Positions 9,197 to 19,559 of a stretch of 64,000 nt of DNA are shown here, piece by piece. A program made the position numbers and the translations under genes. This DNA comes from Steromphala cineraria. Taxonomy: Eukaryota > Mollusca > Gastropoda > Trochida > Trochidae. Location: NCBI GenBank assembly GCA_916613615.1, contig OU744730.1, forward strand, positions 35,077,315 through 35,141,314, in the 5' to 3' direction. Position 1 is the first letter of the stretch. Each line of letters begins with the position of its first letter. The notes below the pieces were generated by a model. The model ran no database searches and was not told the origin of the DNA. It was given only the letters and a program-made list of their open reading frames with translations.

Positions 9197-11575
9197 TTAT
9201 AGTGCATATCGTGGGTTGGGATGCACTATTCTTCCACTCCTCGTTCTAAGCGGCGAGCCTCGTGCAGGTGTTGACGAGTGCTTTGAGGTTCTTACAGGTG
9301 GCGGCTTGTCATGGGACTGTTGACAAGGTGATTTTGGAGTTGTCTGGTCTGCTGTGTCCTGAGTTGTCTGTTTTCTGGGTGGTGAGACTGGTTTTGTCGT
9401 TGTCTGTGACTTTGACGGTGAAGACTGATATTGGTCTTGATTGTTGAGCTGTAGGTTTTGCTTCTTAGGCGTGCTTGTACGTTCGTTGTGAACCAGTAGA
9501 AGATGTCTTCTATTTTTGCGGTACGTGCCTCCTTCAGACTCGACAATATATGATCTTGGAGTTTCATGTGCGCCTTTCACGATACCTGTTCTGTTGTATC
9601 CTTTCTCAGTCTGCATTCTGACCTTGTCTCCAGGTACGAGTTGTCCCAAAGGTTTGGCTGTTTTGTCGTACTGACACTTCTGTTGTTCGCCGATCTCTCT
9701 TAATCTGTTTTGAATTGTCTGTGGATCTTTGAGTGAAGGCTCTAGGAGTTTAGAGGATATTGGGAGTTGGGTTTTGGTGCATCTCGCCATAAGTCTCTGT
9801 GCCGGTGATCCAAGGATTGGATCTCTCGGTGTATTTCTTCTGTTGAGTATGGCAAGATATGGATCTGTCTTGTCCATGTCACACTTTTTCAGAATATTCT
9901 TGGCTGATCTGACAGCTCTCTCTGCTAGTCCATTACTCTGTTGATAGTTGGGACTACTTGTTTTGTGTTGAAATCCCCAGGCTGTGGCAAATTTTGAAAA
10001 TTCACTTGCGCTGAATTGTGGCCCGTTGTCTGAGTATAGGGTGTCTGGGATTCCAAATCTGGCAAAGTGACTCTTCAGTTTCCTGATGATTGTGGCTGAC
10101 TCTGTGTTTTCGAGCGAGTTGAGTTCGTACCATCCTGAGAACGAGTCCACCAGTACGAGGTAGGTCTTTCGCTTGAAAGTAAACAGGTCTGCTGCTATGG
10201 CTTGCCATGGTCTCTCTGGAACTCTGCGCTGCTTGAGAGGTTCCTTCTGCTGGTGAGGTTTGCATGCATTGCAAATGTCACAACTTGAGACATATTTTTC
10301 CATGTCTTGATTAAGTTCTGGCCAATAAAGAAATTCCCTAGCTTGTCTCTTCGATGCTTGTGCTGAACTGTGTCCTCTGTGTATCTGCTCCATGTATTCT
10401 CTTCTGAGACTGGGTGGTACGACAATCTTCTCACCTTTGTAGATGATTGAGGAATACTGCGCGAGCTCATCTCGAAACGAGTGGTATGCTTTGACGTCTG
10501 GGTGAACATCTCTCCATCCATGTTGAATGTAGCGATTCAACTGCTGCATGAGTGGATCTCTTTCTGTTTCCATCTGTAATTGCTCCATTCTTTGTTCTGT
10601 CATAGGTAAGACTGTCATTACTTCAAATTCGTCTTCCTGGTTTGACTTGTCACTGAGGTATGCTCGGGAAAGAGCGTCTGCGATGATCAGATCTTTTCCT
10701 TTCTTGTAGACCAAGTCAATCGAGTATTGTTGGAAATTCAACAGCATGCGCTGTAGTCTTGCAGGTGCAGCAAACAGTGGTTTCTTGCAAATGGTGATGA
10801 GTGGCTGGTGGTCTGTTTCCACTGTGACTCTTCGTCCATATATGTAATCATGGAATTTCTCACAGGCAAAGAGAATTGCTAGTAGTTCTTTCTCAATCTG
10901 GGCATAATTCATCTGTGACTTTGTCATCGACTTTGATGCATATGCTATCGGCTGACCTTCTTGCAAAACTGCTGCGTCCAGTCCACTTTTCGAAGCGTCA
11001 CACGTGAGTGTGATTGGCTTGTTCAGGTTGTAGAACTTCAATGTGGTTGCATTGCTGATCTCTTTCTTGATTGCTTCTGTTGCCTGTTTACACTTGTGTG
11101 ACCATGACCATGCATATTCTTTCTGCAGCAAGTCTCGAAGTGGAGATGCTATTTCACTCATCCGTGGTATGAACTTCGCTAGGTATGTGACCATTCCTAG
11201 AAATCTGCGTAGAGCTGGCAATCCGTCTGGCTCTGGCCTGTTGACAATTGCTCTGACCTTCTCCGGGTCGGGTTTGACACCTTCATCTGTAAGCAAATGT
11301 CCAACGTAGCTGACGGCATTCACCTTGAAATGGAACTTGTTTGGATTAAGCTTGAGTCCAATCTGTTCCGCTCTGTTGAGAACCTTGATGACGTTCTTGT
11401 CATGCTGCTCTTCTGTTTCTCCCCACACCAGTAAGTCGTCCATGATTCCTTCACAAGGTAGACCGCTGAACAGACTGTCCATGTGTTTCTGAAACACTTC
11501 GCTGGCTGAGGTGATTCCAAATGGCATTCTGAGGTACCTGTACCGTCCATATGGAGTGTTGAATGTGGTCAACAA
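9197..11575 (-). CDS. Gypsy-1 pol, second segment: RT remainder, RNase H, integrase
   Basis: This 792-codon open frame starts inside the reverse transcriptase at 'TFNTPYGRYRYLRMPFG', so the first Met is not the natural start. The 'MDDLLVWG' block carries the paired Asp residues of RT motif C. RNase H follows ('LTCDASKSGLDAAVLQ', 'VETDHQPL'). The integrase has an HHCC zinc domain ('HRGHSSAQ', 'CDICNAC') and a DDE core: 'ADLFTF', 'YSDNGPQF' and the 'SNGLAERAV' block. A Ser/Thr/Pro-rich tail ends near 'NPRYAL'. The integrase looks intact. RT motif A is missing because of the upstream deletion. Confidence 0.95.
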   Translation of the reverse strand: MLTTFNTPYGRYRYLRMPFGITSASEVFQKHMDSLFSGLPCEGIMDDLLVWGETEEQHDKNVIKVLNRAEQIGLKLNPNKFHFKVNAVSYVGHLLTDEGVKPDPEKVRAIVNRPEPDGLPALRRFLGMVTYLAKFIPRMSEIASPLRDLLQKEYAWSWSHKCKQATEAIKKEISNATTLKFYNLNKPITLTCDASKSGLDAAVLQEGQPIAYASKSMTKSQMNYAQIEKELLAILFACEKFHDYIYGRRVTVETDHQPLITICKKPLFAAPARLQRMLLNFQQYSIDLVYKKGKDLIIADALSRAYLSDKSNQEDEFEVMTVLPMTEQRMEQLQMETERDPLMQQLNRYIQHGWRDVHPDVKAYHSFRDELAQYSSIIYKGEKIVVPPSLRREYMEQIHRGHSSAQASKRQAREFLYWPELNQDMEKYVSSCDICNACKPHQQKEPLKQRRVPERPWQAIAADLFTFKRKTYLVLVDSFSGWYELNSLENTESATIIRKLKSHFARFGIPDTLYSDNGPQFSASEFSKFATAWGFQHKTSSPNYQQSNGLAERAVRSAKNILKKCDMDKTDPYLAILNRRNTPRDPILGSPAQRLMARCTKTQLPISSKLLEPSLKDPQTIQNRLREIGEQQKCQYDKTAKPLGQLVPGDKVRMQTEKGYNRTGIVKGAHETPRSYIVESEGGTYRKNRRHLLLVHNERTSTPKKQNLQLNNQDQYQSSPSKSQTTTKPVSPPRKQTTQDTADQTTPKSPCQQSHDKPPPVRTSKHSSTPARGSPLRTRSGRIVHPNPRYAL

Positions 11576-11605
11576 TGATGTGCTGTGTGAGAGGGAAATC
11601 TGCCG

Positions 11606-12305
11606 GGTAGTGCTGCCTCTTTATGGCCTTGTTCAAATCCATCGGGTCTATGCAAATTCGTACCTTGTTGGTATCTTTCTTCTTTGCGATGACCATGGAT
11701 GATACCCAGTCAGTAGGCTCGGTGACAGGAGTGATGACTCCATCTCGGACCATCTCGTCTAATTCCTCTTTCACCTTTTCTTGCATTGCTACTGGTACTC
11801 GACGTGGAGCTCTTATCACAGGTAGTATATCGCTGTCTAGCTTTGCACTGTACTCAACTGGTAAGTTTCCAAGTTTTCCATCAAACAAACTGTGATACTG
11901 TTTCAAAATCTGTGCCTTGGTTAGTGGCTCTGTCTTCTTCTCATCTAAGCTGAGTCCATCAATGTTGTATACATCATCATCAAACAACAACAACTTCAGC
12001 CGTACACTGTCTTTCAATCCGATGATTGGCTTGAGTGACTGTTCAATTACATGAAATGTGAGGGTTTCTTCTTCATTCTTATATCTACAGTTCAACTGGG
12101 TTCTGCCCAGAGTTTTGAGTGAGCTGACTAATGTAACAGTGTGCTGTCTGTTTATCTTTTCCCCTTGACAAACCTTCTTGAACATGGCGAAAGGCATAAC
12201 ATTACATTTGGCTCCTGTGTCAACCTTCAGACGAACTTGTTCATTATTGACAATGATACTTGCATAGGCTTCAGGTGGTGAATCTTCAATGTCATCAATT
12301 TCCAA
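11606..12305 (-). pseudogene. Gypsy-1 pol, first segment: protease and start of RT
   Basis: The frame overlaps the end of gag in the -1 frame. 'VDTGAKCNVM' is the aspartic protease active site. 'DGVITPVTEPTDWVSSM' and 'ICIDPMDLNKAIKRQHYP' are the opening blocks of the Gypsy reverse transcriptase. Near 11600 the frame jumps directly from 'KRQHYP' to sequence equivalent to the end of motif A. Roughly 90 bases, including the catalytic 'LDA' Asp, are deleted and the frame changes. The protein would end in unrelated residues. Confidence 0.9.
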
Positions 12306-13141
12306 CGAATCAAGGAAGAAAACATTTTTCTCATCATCTTCATCTGTCTGTTCACCAATATCATGTACACTGTCTTTGTGTATACTTGGATTGTCTCCCC
12401 TGTCTTTTTGTTTTTCTGATGAGTTTGTTTTTCTTTTGCATGATATGGATTCTTACAAGCATTGGCAAAGTGATTCATTTTTCCACATTTGTTACATTTC
12501 TTTCCATATGCAGGGCAACGTCCAGATGGATGTTCATAAGTACAATTTCTACATCTGGGAAATGTTCTTGAATTACTGATGGCATGTACCTCTGCAGGTT
12601 TTATACATAGTTCTTGCATACCCTTGCCAGAAATTTCTTCTACAGTACATGTAGCAACAGCTTTTTGCAAATCAAGTTCACTTGTTTTGAGTAATGTTTT
12701 TCTCAAACCATCAGAGTTTACACCACAAACTATTCTGTCTCTAAGCATTTCATCTTTCAAATTTCCAAAATTACATGAATTTGCTTTGTTGATGAGATCT
12801 GAATAAAAAGTTTGAAATGGTTCACCTTTTTCTTGAATCCTTGAAAAGAATCTAAATCTCTCCAGTGTAATGTTCGTTTGAGGCACGCACAGTTGTCTGA
12901 ATTTAGCCTTGAGCACAGATAATTTCTCACGAGATTCTTCACCTGTATATTGAAATGACTTCTCCCTTTCAATCGCCTCCTTCCCTGCAATATTCAAGAA
13001 AATATATGCTTTTGTCTTCGCATTCTTGTCACCGTGTGCAGCAGCAAGGAAAATATCAAATTCCTGTTCAAATTGACGCCAGTTTTCTGCTACATCGCCC
13101 TCAAAAGATAAAGGTTTAGGTCTGTTTAGACTGTCCGCCAT
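12227..13141 (-). CDS. Gypsy-1 gag
   Basis: A 304-codon frame starting at 'MADSLNRPKPLSF', just inside the primer-binding region. It is a capsid/nucleocapsid precursor. The capsid part is about residues 1-190. Two zinc knuckles follow: an irregular 'CRNCTYEHPSGRCPAYGKKC' and a canonical CX2CX4HX4C 'CNKCGKMNHFANAC', which bind element RNA. The last 50 or so residues are the out-of-frame overlap with pol. Joining to pol needs a -1 shift; I see no canonical slippery heptamer I would stake the mechanism on. Confidence 0.93.
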   Translation of the reverse strand: MADSLNRPKPLSFEGDVAENWRQFEQEFDIFLAAAHGDKNAKTKAYIFLNIAGKEAIEREKSFQYTGEESREKLSVLKAKFRQLCVPQTNITLERFRFFSRIQEKGEPFQTFYSDLINKANSCNFGNLKDEMLRDRIVCGVNSDGLRKTLLKTSELDLQKAVATCTVEEISGKGMQELCIKPAEVHAISNSRTFPRCRNCTYEHPSGRCPAYGKKCNKCGKMNHFANACKNPYHAKEKQTHQKNKKTGETIQVYTKTVYMILVNRQMKMMRKMFSSLIRWKLMTLKIHHLKPMQVSLSIMNKFV

Positions 13142-13268
13142 GATAACTGTTGATCGTTCGTCGAGCAGACGACAAATGTCAAATCACAAAATCACACACT
13201 GTCACAACACCCTCAGCATGACGCTGTTCAAATGTCAGTTATGTTATCGTACTTAACTTCTGACACCA

Positions 13269-13438
13269 TGTTAAATGATGTATGACCGACACTGGTTGTT
13301 GGTTCAATCATTTATATAGCTTCATGTTTACATGTTACAATAACACAGGCGCGCTCTGGTTGCGGCCATAGGTGGTAATGAGAGCGAGGCTCGGTTGTTA
13401 CTATAATCGTAACCGGAAGTCGGAATACAGATTCTACA
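13269..13438 (-). repeat. Gypsy-1 5' LTR
   Basis: The 170-bp partner of 8622-8791, followed on its inner side by the primer-binding site and on its outer side by the GTTGG target duplication. It should hold the element promoter. Confidence 0.95.
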
Positions 13439-13914
13439 GTTGGTAACCGACACGGTCAAAGCGATCTAGGCCTATGTTATTCGCGAAAATTGAAGCACAT
13501 ACACAATGTATGTATTTTTTTGATAGCCGATATTGTTAGCAGGATATTGTTATATTTTATAAACGCGCGATGAAAACAACTTGAAATGCTTCGATAACCA
13601 TGCTATAATTTTTAAAATACAAATGCGTGATAAGTTTACCCTGATGGATTTTGTTTACGACATTTTATTCAATAAACAAGATGTGTTTGTGAAACACGAA
13701 TGCCCCCGGATGCATCCTGCTCGCTGTGTCAAGGTCAAGGTCAAATGTCATGGTGTCAACTGAAAGGTCTCATCACAAGGGATCCATATGTCAAGTATCA
13801 AAGACCTAGCTCTGACCAATCAAAAGTTATGACCAAGGTTATAAACCTCTGGTGACGACATCCCTTTGTTTAGCACCGTTCCGTAACCTGGAGGTAGGAC
13901 CTTGGCTACATCAA

Positions 13915-14040
13915 GTCAGGTCTATCTGTAACTTACGGACCTCGTTTGAGGTCTATCTGTAATTTAGAGACTTCATATGAGGTCTATCTAGGATTTAAAG
14001 ACCTCGTATGAGGTCTATCTGTGATTTAAAGACCTCAACA
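13915..14040. repeat. ~36-bp tandem repeat, four copies
   Basis: 'GAGGTCTATCTGTAATTTA' followed by 'GACCTC' recurs four times with small changes. Each unit contains the inverted pair GACCTC/GAGGTC, so units can fold into small stems. Confidence 0.8.
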
Positions 14041-14135
14041 TTAGATTTTAAACTAATTTCTTTTCAAATCTCAAACATTTCCCATTATAAAATTCATATA
14101 ATTTCCAACACAAGAGTTTTCAAAATAAATCACTC

Positions 14136-14205
14136 GAAAGTCGGGGATCGAACCACTGGCCTTTCGATTTGTAACCAAACGTGCATACCATTAGGCTACG
14201 GAGCC
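14136..14205 (-). repeat. tRNA-derived SINE head
   Basis: On the minus strand an A-box-like 'TAGCCTAATGG' and a B-box 'GGTTCGATCCC' lie at tRNA spacing after 'GGCTCCG'. The 3' acceptor strand does not pair with the 5' one, so this is a SINE promoter head (RNA polymerase III), not a working tRNA gene. Confidence 0.65.
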
Positions 14206-14209
14206 AGTT

Positions 14210-15060
14210 GAAGTTAGAATGATTTTTTCATGACCAATTGATTACACTATTTCATTGCCTCTTGTAAAATTGCCAGTTTCTGCCTTACTTATTTCTATTA
14301 TTATTAATGTAGCAATATGTTTTATGTGCAAAAGTCTTGTAACTATTGAAATTGTGTTGTGTTTGGGATAACTTTGATCATGTTGTCATTGGTCGAGCAG
14401 TTTAGTGTGCAAGCGTGTACATTTCAGCATTAAGCACAAGTGTCACGAAATGCACGGGCACAATGTCATGTGATCGGCTTCGTCGCCTGATGATGACACT
14501 AATATTTACTGTCAACTTTTTGTTTGTAATGTTAAAGGAAAATATTTTTTTCAGCCTTAGATTACTAAACACATAACTAAAATTCGTTTTTAAAACGATT
14601 GTTATTAATGGTTTCCAAATCCTGTCACAAACCTATGAAGTCATTTGGACCAGTTCATTTTCATAGAGGGGTGTGAGTATATTTGAACTGCTTTATTTTT
14701 GTTTTATTTTTTAAATGCAATCTTCCCTCAGTTCATAAGCCGGTTAAGGTACTCTGACTTGGACTTGGTGCCTGTAGATAGACCGCAGGGGGAGTCTTTA
14801 TCAGATTTTGAGCAAATCGGATACCAAGTTTATCCGATAGCTTTATTGCATCGATAACACCCTCCATTATATGATAAATTATGTTATCTATATTTTATCG
14901 CTTTTTATCTGAGCCATATAAGGTGTAATATCGGCCTCCTGAGGCCTGGTGTTTGTAATTCACCCTGTTATAAATGTGTAAAAGGCCTATTGTTTTATCC
15001 AATTTCTTCAAGTTCTTCTAATTAAGGATTATTGTTATTGGCATGTTTATTTCTATTCCA
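14210..15060. other. No gene seen
   Basis: AT-rich sequence with T-rich runs. No exon or RNA gene is supported on either strand. Confidence 0.5.
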
Positions 15061-15064
15061 CGAT

Positions 15065-15200
15065 TTTTGTGAGCAGGATTCAGCCAAAACGGCTAATGCT
15101 ATCAAAGTCAAATTTCACAGGTAGGTAGACATTGTTGAGGAAAGGCGACAATAAGCTTTTGAGCCAATTCGGCCCATAAATAAATGGCCCAGCTAGGCCC
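15065..15200 (-). repeat. Interspersed repeat, inverted partner of 7048-7190
   Basis: Matches 7048-7190 in reverse complement, including 'CCATAAATAAATGGCCC' and 'GCTATCAAAGTCAAA'. Confidence 0.65.
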
Positions 15201-15596
15201 AAAGTTGGGATTTTTAACATGAGCGTCCGTCCGAAATCGTTTCCGGAGCATTACTCTAAAACTATACCACTTACAAACTTCAAATTTGGTATGGCAGTAG
15301 CCTATATGATGCTGTTGTGCCTCTTAGGGGTTTCATCTCAATGGTTCAACTAATTTCTGAAATTTTGACCTACATGGAACTGAATGGAAGGTGAGAGTTT
15401 TTTTAAAAACATTTATTATCATAGTTATACCAGTTCATACCTATTCAGACAAATTAAATTTTAATGTTATTTTCTATATCATGTGATAGAAAAATACGGT
15501 AACAATCCTAGGACTTATCAGAACATATGACTTTTCACTATTTTCGTCAAAGAAAGGCGGTCAAACTACAGGCAGGGGTATGTGAGCTGCGCTCAC

Positions 15597-16555
15597 TTTT
15601 GCCTTGTTCTATTAGCTTCACCAAACTTCATACACTTATCAACCATGATCCCTAGGTTTGCCTTTTGAGGGTTAGACCAACAAATGATTTTTTTTTGGCG
15701 GTTTCCATTTAAACATGACTAAAACAATGACTCTATGACTCAAGTTCTTTGTTGGAGCATATCTCCTAACTATACATGCTAGCTTCACCAGACTTCATGC
15801 ACTTATCAACCATGATCCCTAGATGTACCTTTTAAGGATCAAATGAGTCTGTTTCCATGGAAACATGACTGTAAAAGTAACTTTATGATGAAGTACTTGT
15901 TCCTCAATAGATGTTCTAAAATATACTTCTTAGCTTCACCAATTTTATGCACATGATTACCATGGAAACATGACTCAATTGTGACTGAACTAAACAGTCT
16001 AAGTAAACCTAGCCTTAATATTATCCGTTTCACTCCTATACTGATGCCAGAAAGGCTTAGTGGAGAGTCGGGTCAACCAACGTATCGAATTGACCAATCA
16101 GAACTCATCTTACCAAGCCGCAATAGTTTGCCTTCGCACGTACATGTATAACGTTGGAGGGTCGCAGGTCGCAGAAAGGTCGGCTGACTCGACCCTCTAT
16201 TAGGCCTTGCTAGACTCAGTATAGGAGTGAAACGGATAATATTGAGACTAGGTTTTATTAGACTGCTGAACTAAATAAAGTAATTTAGTTCTCATCACAT
16301 TTCCTAGAATCTTCAAAATTGCAACATAAATCTTGAAACAAAGATCAACCATTATCCCTTGATGTACCTTTTTAATTGTCAAATTTATTGTGAATTTAGT
16401 TTGTTAATTTCATTGGAAACATGACTTACACAATGATTGTATATTCAGCTTTCATACAACTTAATCCAATGTTTATCAAATTTACTGTTTGAAATTCTTT
16501 GAACAAAGTGGGTAGCCGGGGTATGTGAGCTCTGCTCGCTTCTACAATTGTTTCA
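15597..16555 (+). repeat. Interspersed repeat copy 1, with internal ~165-bp units
   Basis: 'TTATCAACCATGATCCCTAG' recurs at about 15638 and 15803, and 'GGTTTCCATNNAAACATGAC' also recurs. The 3' end 'GGGGTATGTGAGCTCTGCTC' matches the end of the copy at 45433-46160. A small TIR element (15995-16265) interrupts it. Confidence 0.75.
15995..16265. mobile_element. 271-bp TIR element with 10-bp target duplication (MULE-like)
   Basis: Both ends carry about 50-base inverted repeats starting CAGTCTAA and containing 'ATTATCCGTTTCACTCC'. The flanks 15985-15994 and 16266-16275 are both CTGAACTAAA, a perfect 10-bp target duplication. Duplications of 9-11 bp with long terminal repeats fit Mutator-like elements. 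It has no coding capacity and must rely on a transposase elsewhere. A shorter relative is at 23822-23983. Confidence 0.85.
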
Positions 16556-16864
16556 AATATACACAAAGAACTTAATTAAGCACCCCCACTTTTTCAAACA
16601 GAAAAACACTGCTGATGATAAATAAAACAAATCTACAGCCAGGTAAACAATAAAGATTTTTTAATAGAACGATCATTTAGCATTGTGGAAAAGAAAACTT
16701 CATTCGCTTTAAATTCACTGTCGCTGAATAACTGGTTTTACAAAAACTTGGTATTTTTTAGTCAAAATCCATGTGACCTTGAAATTGAAAATGAAAGTCA
16801 ATATTTTTTGCTGCAATGTGATTATTATTATTCTCTTGAGTGAATTGATGACTTTTTAGCTCAT

Positions 16865-17345
16865 CAGGTCTGAAATTGTAAATTGTAGATTTCATGACCC
16901 AATGACCCCAAATGGGGTCACAGGGGTCAAAACCTTAAAAACCTATTTTCATCTTCTTCTCCAGTTCCAAAAGGTCTAGAGAGCTGTGTGTAGACTCTTT
17001 GGCCAAAGAAGATTCTGAATTTTAGATTTGGTAACCCCATGACCCCAAATGGGGTCACAGGGGTTGTTCGAGATTGAAACGATTTGTTTTTAGCGGTAAG
17101 CGATTACGGTGAAGGCGAGAGAGTGGTCTCCCTTGGAACTCTTCTCTGTGAAGTTACAAAAAGTGACGAAAACACATGTGTTGTGAACGAAACTCATCGA
17201 CGATGTCAAATTCAATCAAAAACTCCATTATGTGCGTTCGAAACGGAAAAAACAAATACTCATCTGTATTTTCCATAATTAAATAATCAATGACACTAAT
17301 TCTTTTTGTTCTTTCACGAACAGGGGTCAAAACCTTAAAAACATA
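16865..17345 (+). repeat. Interspersed repeat with 'GACCCCAAATGGGGTCACAGGGG', interrupted by a 255-bp insertion
   Basis: The unit, which includes 'TTAAAAACCTATTTTCATC' and 'TTCTCCAGTTCC', occurs twice. Related sequence lies at 59300-59600. An insertion at 17065-17319 splits the second unit. Confidence 0.6.
17065..17319. mobile_element. 255-bp insertion flanked by 8-bp direct repeats
   Basis: ACAGGGGT lies on both sides (17057-17064 and 17320-17327) and the host repeat continues across. The inserted DNA is richer in CpG than its surroundings. It contains a 60-codon frame beginning after a TTTTTAG that could serve as a splice acceptor. Terminal inverted repeats are at best weak (TGTTCG versus TCGTGA). 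Mechanism is unresolved; the 8-bp duplication would fit hAT. Confidence 0.5.
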
Positions 17346-17349
17346 TTTC

Positions 17350-18100
17350 CATCAAAAGTCTGATGAGCTACAGAGCCCATGGCTCTATTTTAAGTAAATA
17401 GCCTCATAGCAAAAGTCAATCGTTCAAGCAGTATGAACCTTCAAAATCACATAATTATCAAATATCGAATTTAAAGAAAACTGCACAAAGACATTAATTG
17501 ACCACAATAAAAAATAAAGGCTTATCTAATGGAAGAAGAAGTGTTTGATCAACAAGTTCAGCTCGAGGAATCTCAAATTTACTCACAGATGTTAAGATTG
17601 TAGTCCAGCAGATAAGTGGAGAAATTGTGCTATTTGTGATACAAGCATGAAACTTGGTATACTGAGCATTCTTTTATTAAAATTTTGAGATATAGGGACA
17701 ATTAAATTTATTCCTAGAACAAAATTGGCAGTTTTCGGGTAGTAAGATAACATTATCTAAGTAATACTATAGAACACCAAGGATTTTTGTTTTTATGATG
17801 ATAATGAAAGTCAAAAGACTAAAAAAACATGATTTGGTCTTTAATTTTCACTAAAAATCAAGATTTAAAAAATTTCTAATTATCTTTCGACAAGATTACA
17901 AAGATCAAAGAAGACGGGAGTAACCTGTTCCTGGGCTAGCTTTGGTTACGTGACCAAGCCTCAGAGAAAGCACACCAGAGCCAACCTACTCGCAGGAGGG
18001 GAGGCAAGGGTGGGAATTAAAGATTGGTGAGTTGTCAACGCAAAATATGAATAAAGACGTTTACCAACAAATTACTATTATTTAACTTACTATTATCATC
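17350..18100. other. No gene seen; possible 3' flank of the DIRS remnant
   Basis: AT-rich up to about 17900, then more balanced base composition ('GAGGGGAGGCAAGGGTGGG'), which may mark the edge of the DIRS-1 element. No frame is supported. Confidence 0.4.
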
Positions 18101-18329
18101 ATTTTCCGACTCTCTGTAGCCCAGACTACAACAGCGTTGGAGGACTGCGAGACCCAAGCAAGAAGTTAACCACCTCAACAGTCAAACTTATGGTATGGGG
18201 TTCCGGGCCCCCTTAAAAGAGTGTTACAAGCCCCCAACCAGGAAGAAAGACAACTAACACAACGGAAAAAGAGATGCGAAATTTTTTTTAAATCAACAAC
18301 ACGTGAATACGACGTAACGGTGAGCTGCA

Positions 18330-18610
18330 ATTCCTCTGGGGTAGCAAGACCTGAAGTGGGTTGCTGAGCGAATACTTGAGGCATCATCCTTGCAATGCCC
18401 ACAAGGTCTTCCGTAGAAATGTCTCGAGGGTAGTGGATGGCAAAGACCATGTATGACTTCCAAATACAGCCCAACGGGATGTCCGGCACAGCAATATTGA
18501 TGTGAAACGCTATAGTGGCAGAGACTGCACGGATCTAGTCACGTTCAACCTACGGCTTTGTAAGCCCTGAGGATAGCAGACTGCATATAGTCACTGAAGG
18601 CTCTCTCTAT
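18330..18610 (-). pseudogene. DIRS-1 tyrosine recombinase, C-terminal catalytic part
   Basis: One frame gives 'VPDIPLGCIWKSYMVFAIHY', equivalent to the Trp-Lys-Ser to Tyr stretch that ends DIRS recombinases, including the nucleophilic Tyr. Just upstream, in a shifted frame, is the block around the last catalytic Arg ('VRAVSATIAF'-like). The recombinase inserts the circular cDNA. The N-terminal part is not recognisable. Confidence 0.6.
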
Positions 18611-18954
18611 CTCCTTTGTACTCCTCTCCGAATGTGGAATCCTCCTACTCCCCTGTCAGAGGGAATGCATGCGTTCCGAGTAGATACGGAGAGCTGGAAC
18701 AGGACAGAGAAACTGCACTCTTTGTCAGTGGAAAAAGCCGATCACGCAAGCGGGTGAATGTGAAACACCCTGCCTCACTCATCAGACCCCTGGTTCCTAC
18801 ACACCAAGTCCGTTGCAAGTTTCTTTGTCGCTCTTCCCTCATCCCTCATTCAAACTGAAGCAAATCGGCCTCCAAAGCATGCAGCTCCGAAATCCTAACA
18901 GCTGAAAGCCACCGCCACCAATAAACTTTCTTAACTTTCAGGCGTAGAATGATC

Positions 18955-19550
18955 ATTAGCAGCCGTCTAAGGACGGGGCTGCTATCAGTTTTTGTGAAGT
19001 TTCCACCGCCTCCGCCGCACCGTATTACTAGCTATAATTTTTTTTCCACTAAGCTTTCCAGAACTCCAATTCATAACTTACTACTCATACCTCGGGGGAA
19101 CGATTTTGACACGTTCACTTTCAAGGTCAAAGGTCAAGGTCACGAGCAATGTAATTACTCTAAGAATTCCTTGTAAACATGATAACTTGAAAAGTTTTTG
19201 TGCTATGAAGCTCTAACTTGGTATATATCATCCTTGGAAAAGTAAATTTAAAAAAAAAGATTTCGGCTACAATCCGTCAACGGTCAAGGTCACAGCAAGG
19301 TCATGTCTAAATGTGAACACTTCCAGGGAATCATTATGACATGGTCACTTTCGAGGTCAAAGGTCAAGGTCACGAGTTATAAAGTCACTACAAAATTCCT
19401 TGTAAATACGATAACTTGAAAAGTTTTTGTGCTATTAAGCTCTAACTTTGTATATATTATCCTTGGAAAAGTAAAAAAAATTGAAAAGGCTTCGGCTACA
19501 ATCCGTCAAAGGTCAAGGTCAACGCAAGGTCATGACTTAAGCATGGTTCA
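18955..19550 (+). mobile_element. Hairpin-ended AGGTCA-rich repeat, copy A (3'-truncated)
   Basis: Shares the start of copy B (24218-25518): the hairpin 'GTCTAAGGACGGGGCTGCT' with part of its left arm lost, then 'GCTATCAGTTTTTGTGAAG'. It runs to 'CATGACTTAAGCATGGTT' and then stops. It contains several 'AAAGGTCAAGGTCA' clusters. It lies inside DIRS-1 sequence and so is younger than that element. Confidence 0.75.
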
Positions 19551-19559
19551 ACTTAGGTG

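Larger units (their letters stand above)
8622..13438 (-). mobile_element. Gypsy-1: complete Ty3/Gypsy LTR element (Mag/K02A2.6-like)
   Basis: Two 170-bp LTRs flank gag and pol on the minus strand. Both sides carry the 5-bp target duplication GTTGG (8617-8621 and 13439-13443). The primer site TGGTGTCAGAAGTTAA lies just inside the right LTR (about 13253-13268). The polypurine tract, read on the minus strand as AAAAGGGGAGGA, abuts the left LTR at 8792-8803. The LTRs differ at two of 170 positions by eye, so the insertion is recent. The copy cannot replicate alone: a deletion in pol removes part of the reverse transcriptase. There is no envelope gene. Confidence 0.95.

Noticed and set aside
9262..9944. 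Plus-strand and alternate-frame ORFs across Gypsy-1
   Set aside because: Shadows of the pol coding strand with no independent motifs.
12227..12305. Programmed -1 frameshift between gag and pol of Gypsy-1
   Set aside because: The overlap and direction fit, but no canonical slippery heptamer in the right phase was found, so I do not claim a mechanism.
13900..14040. CRISPR array
   Set aside because: The regular 36-bp units are contiguous without unique spacers, and the sequence is clearly eukaryotic.
14136..14205. Functional tRNA gene
   Set aside because: The 5' GGCTCCG has no complementary 3' strand after the T-arm; better explained as a SINE head.
17084..17278. Independent small gene
   Set aside because: Confined to a 255-bp insertion; no splice partner or homology recognised. 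Kept only as a finding about the insertion.
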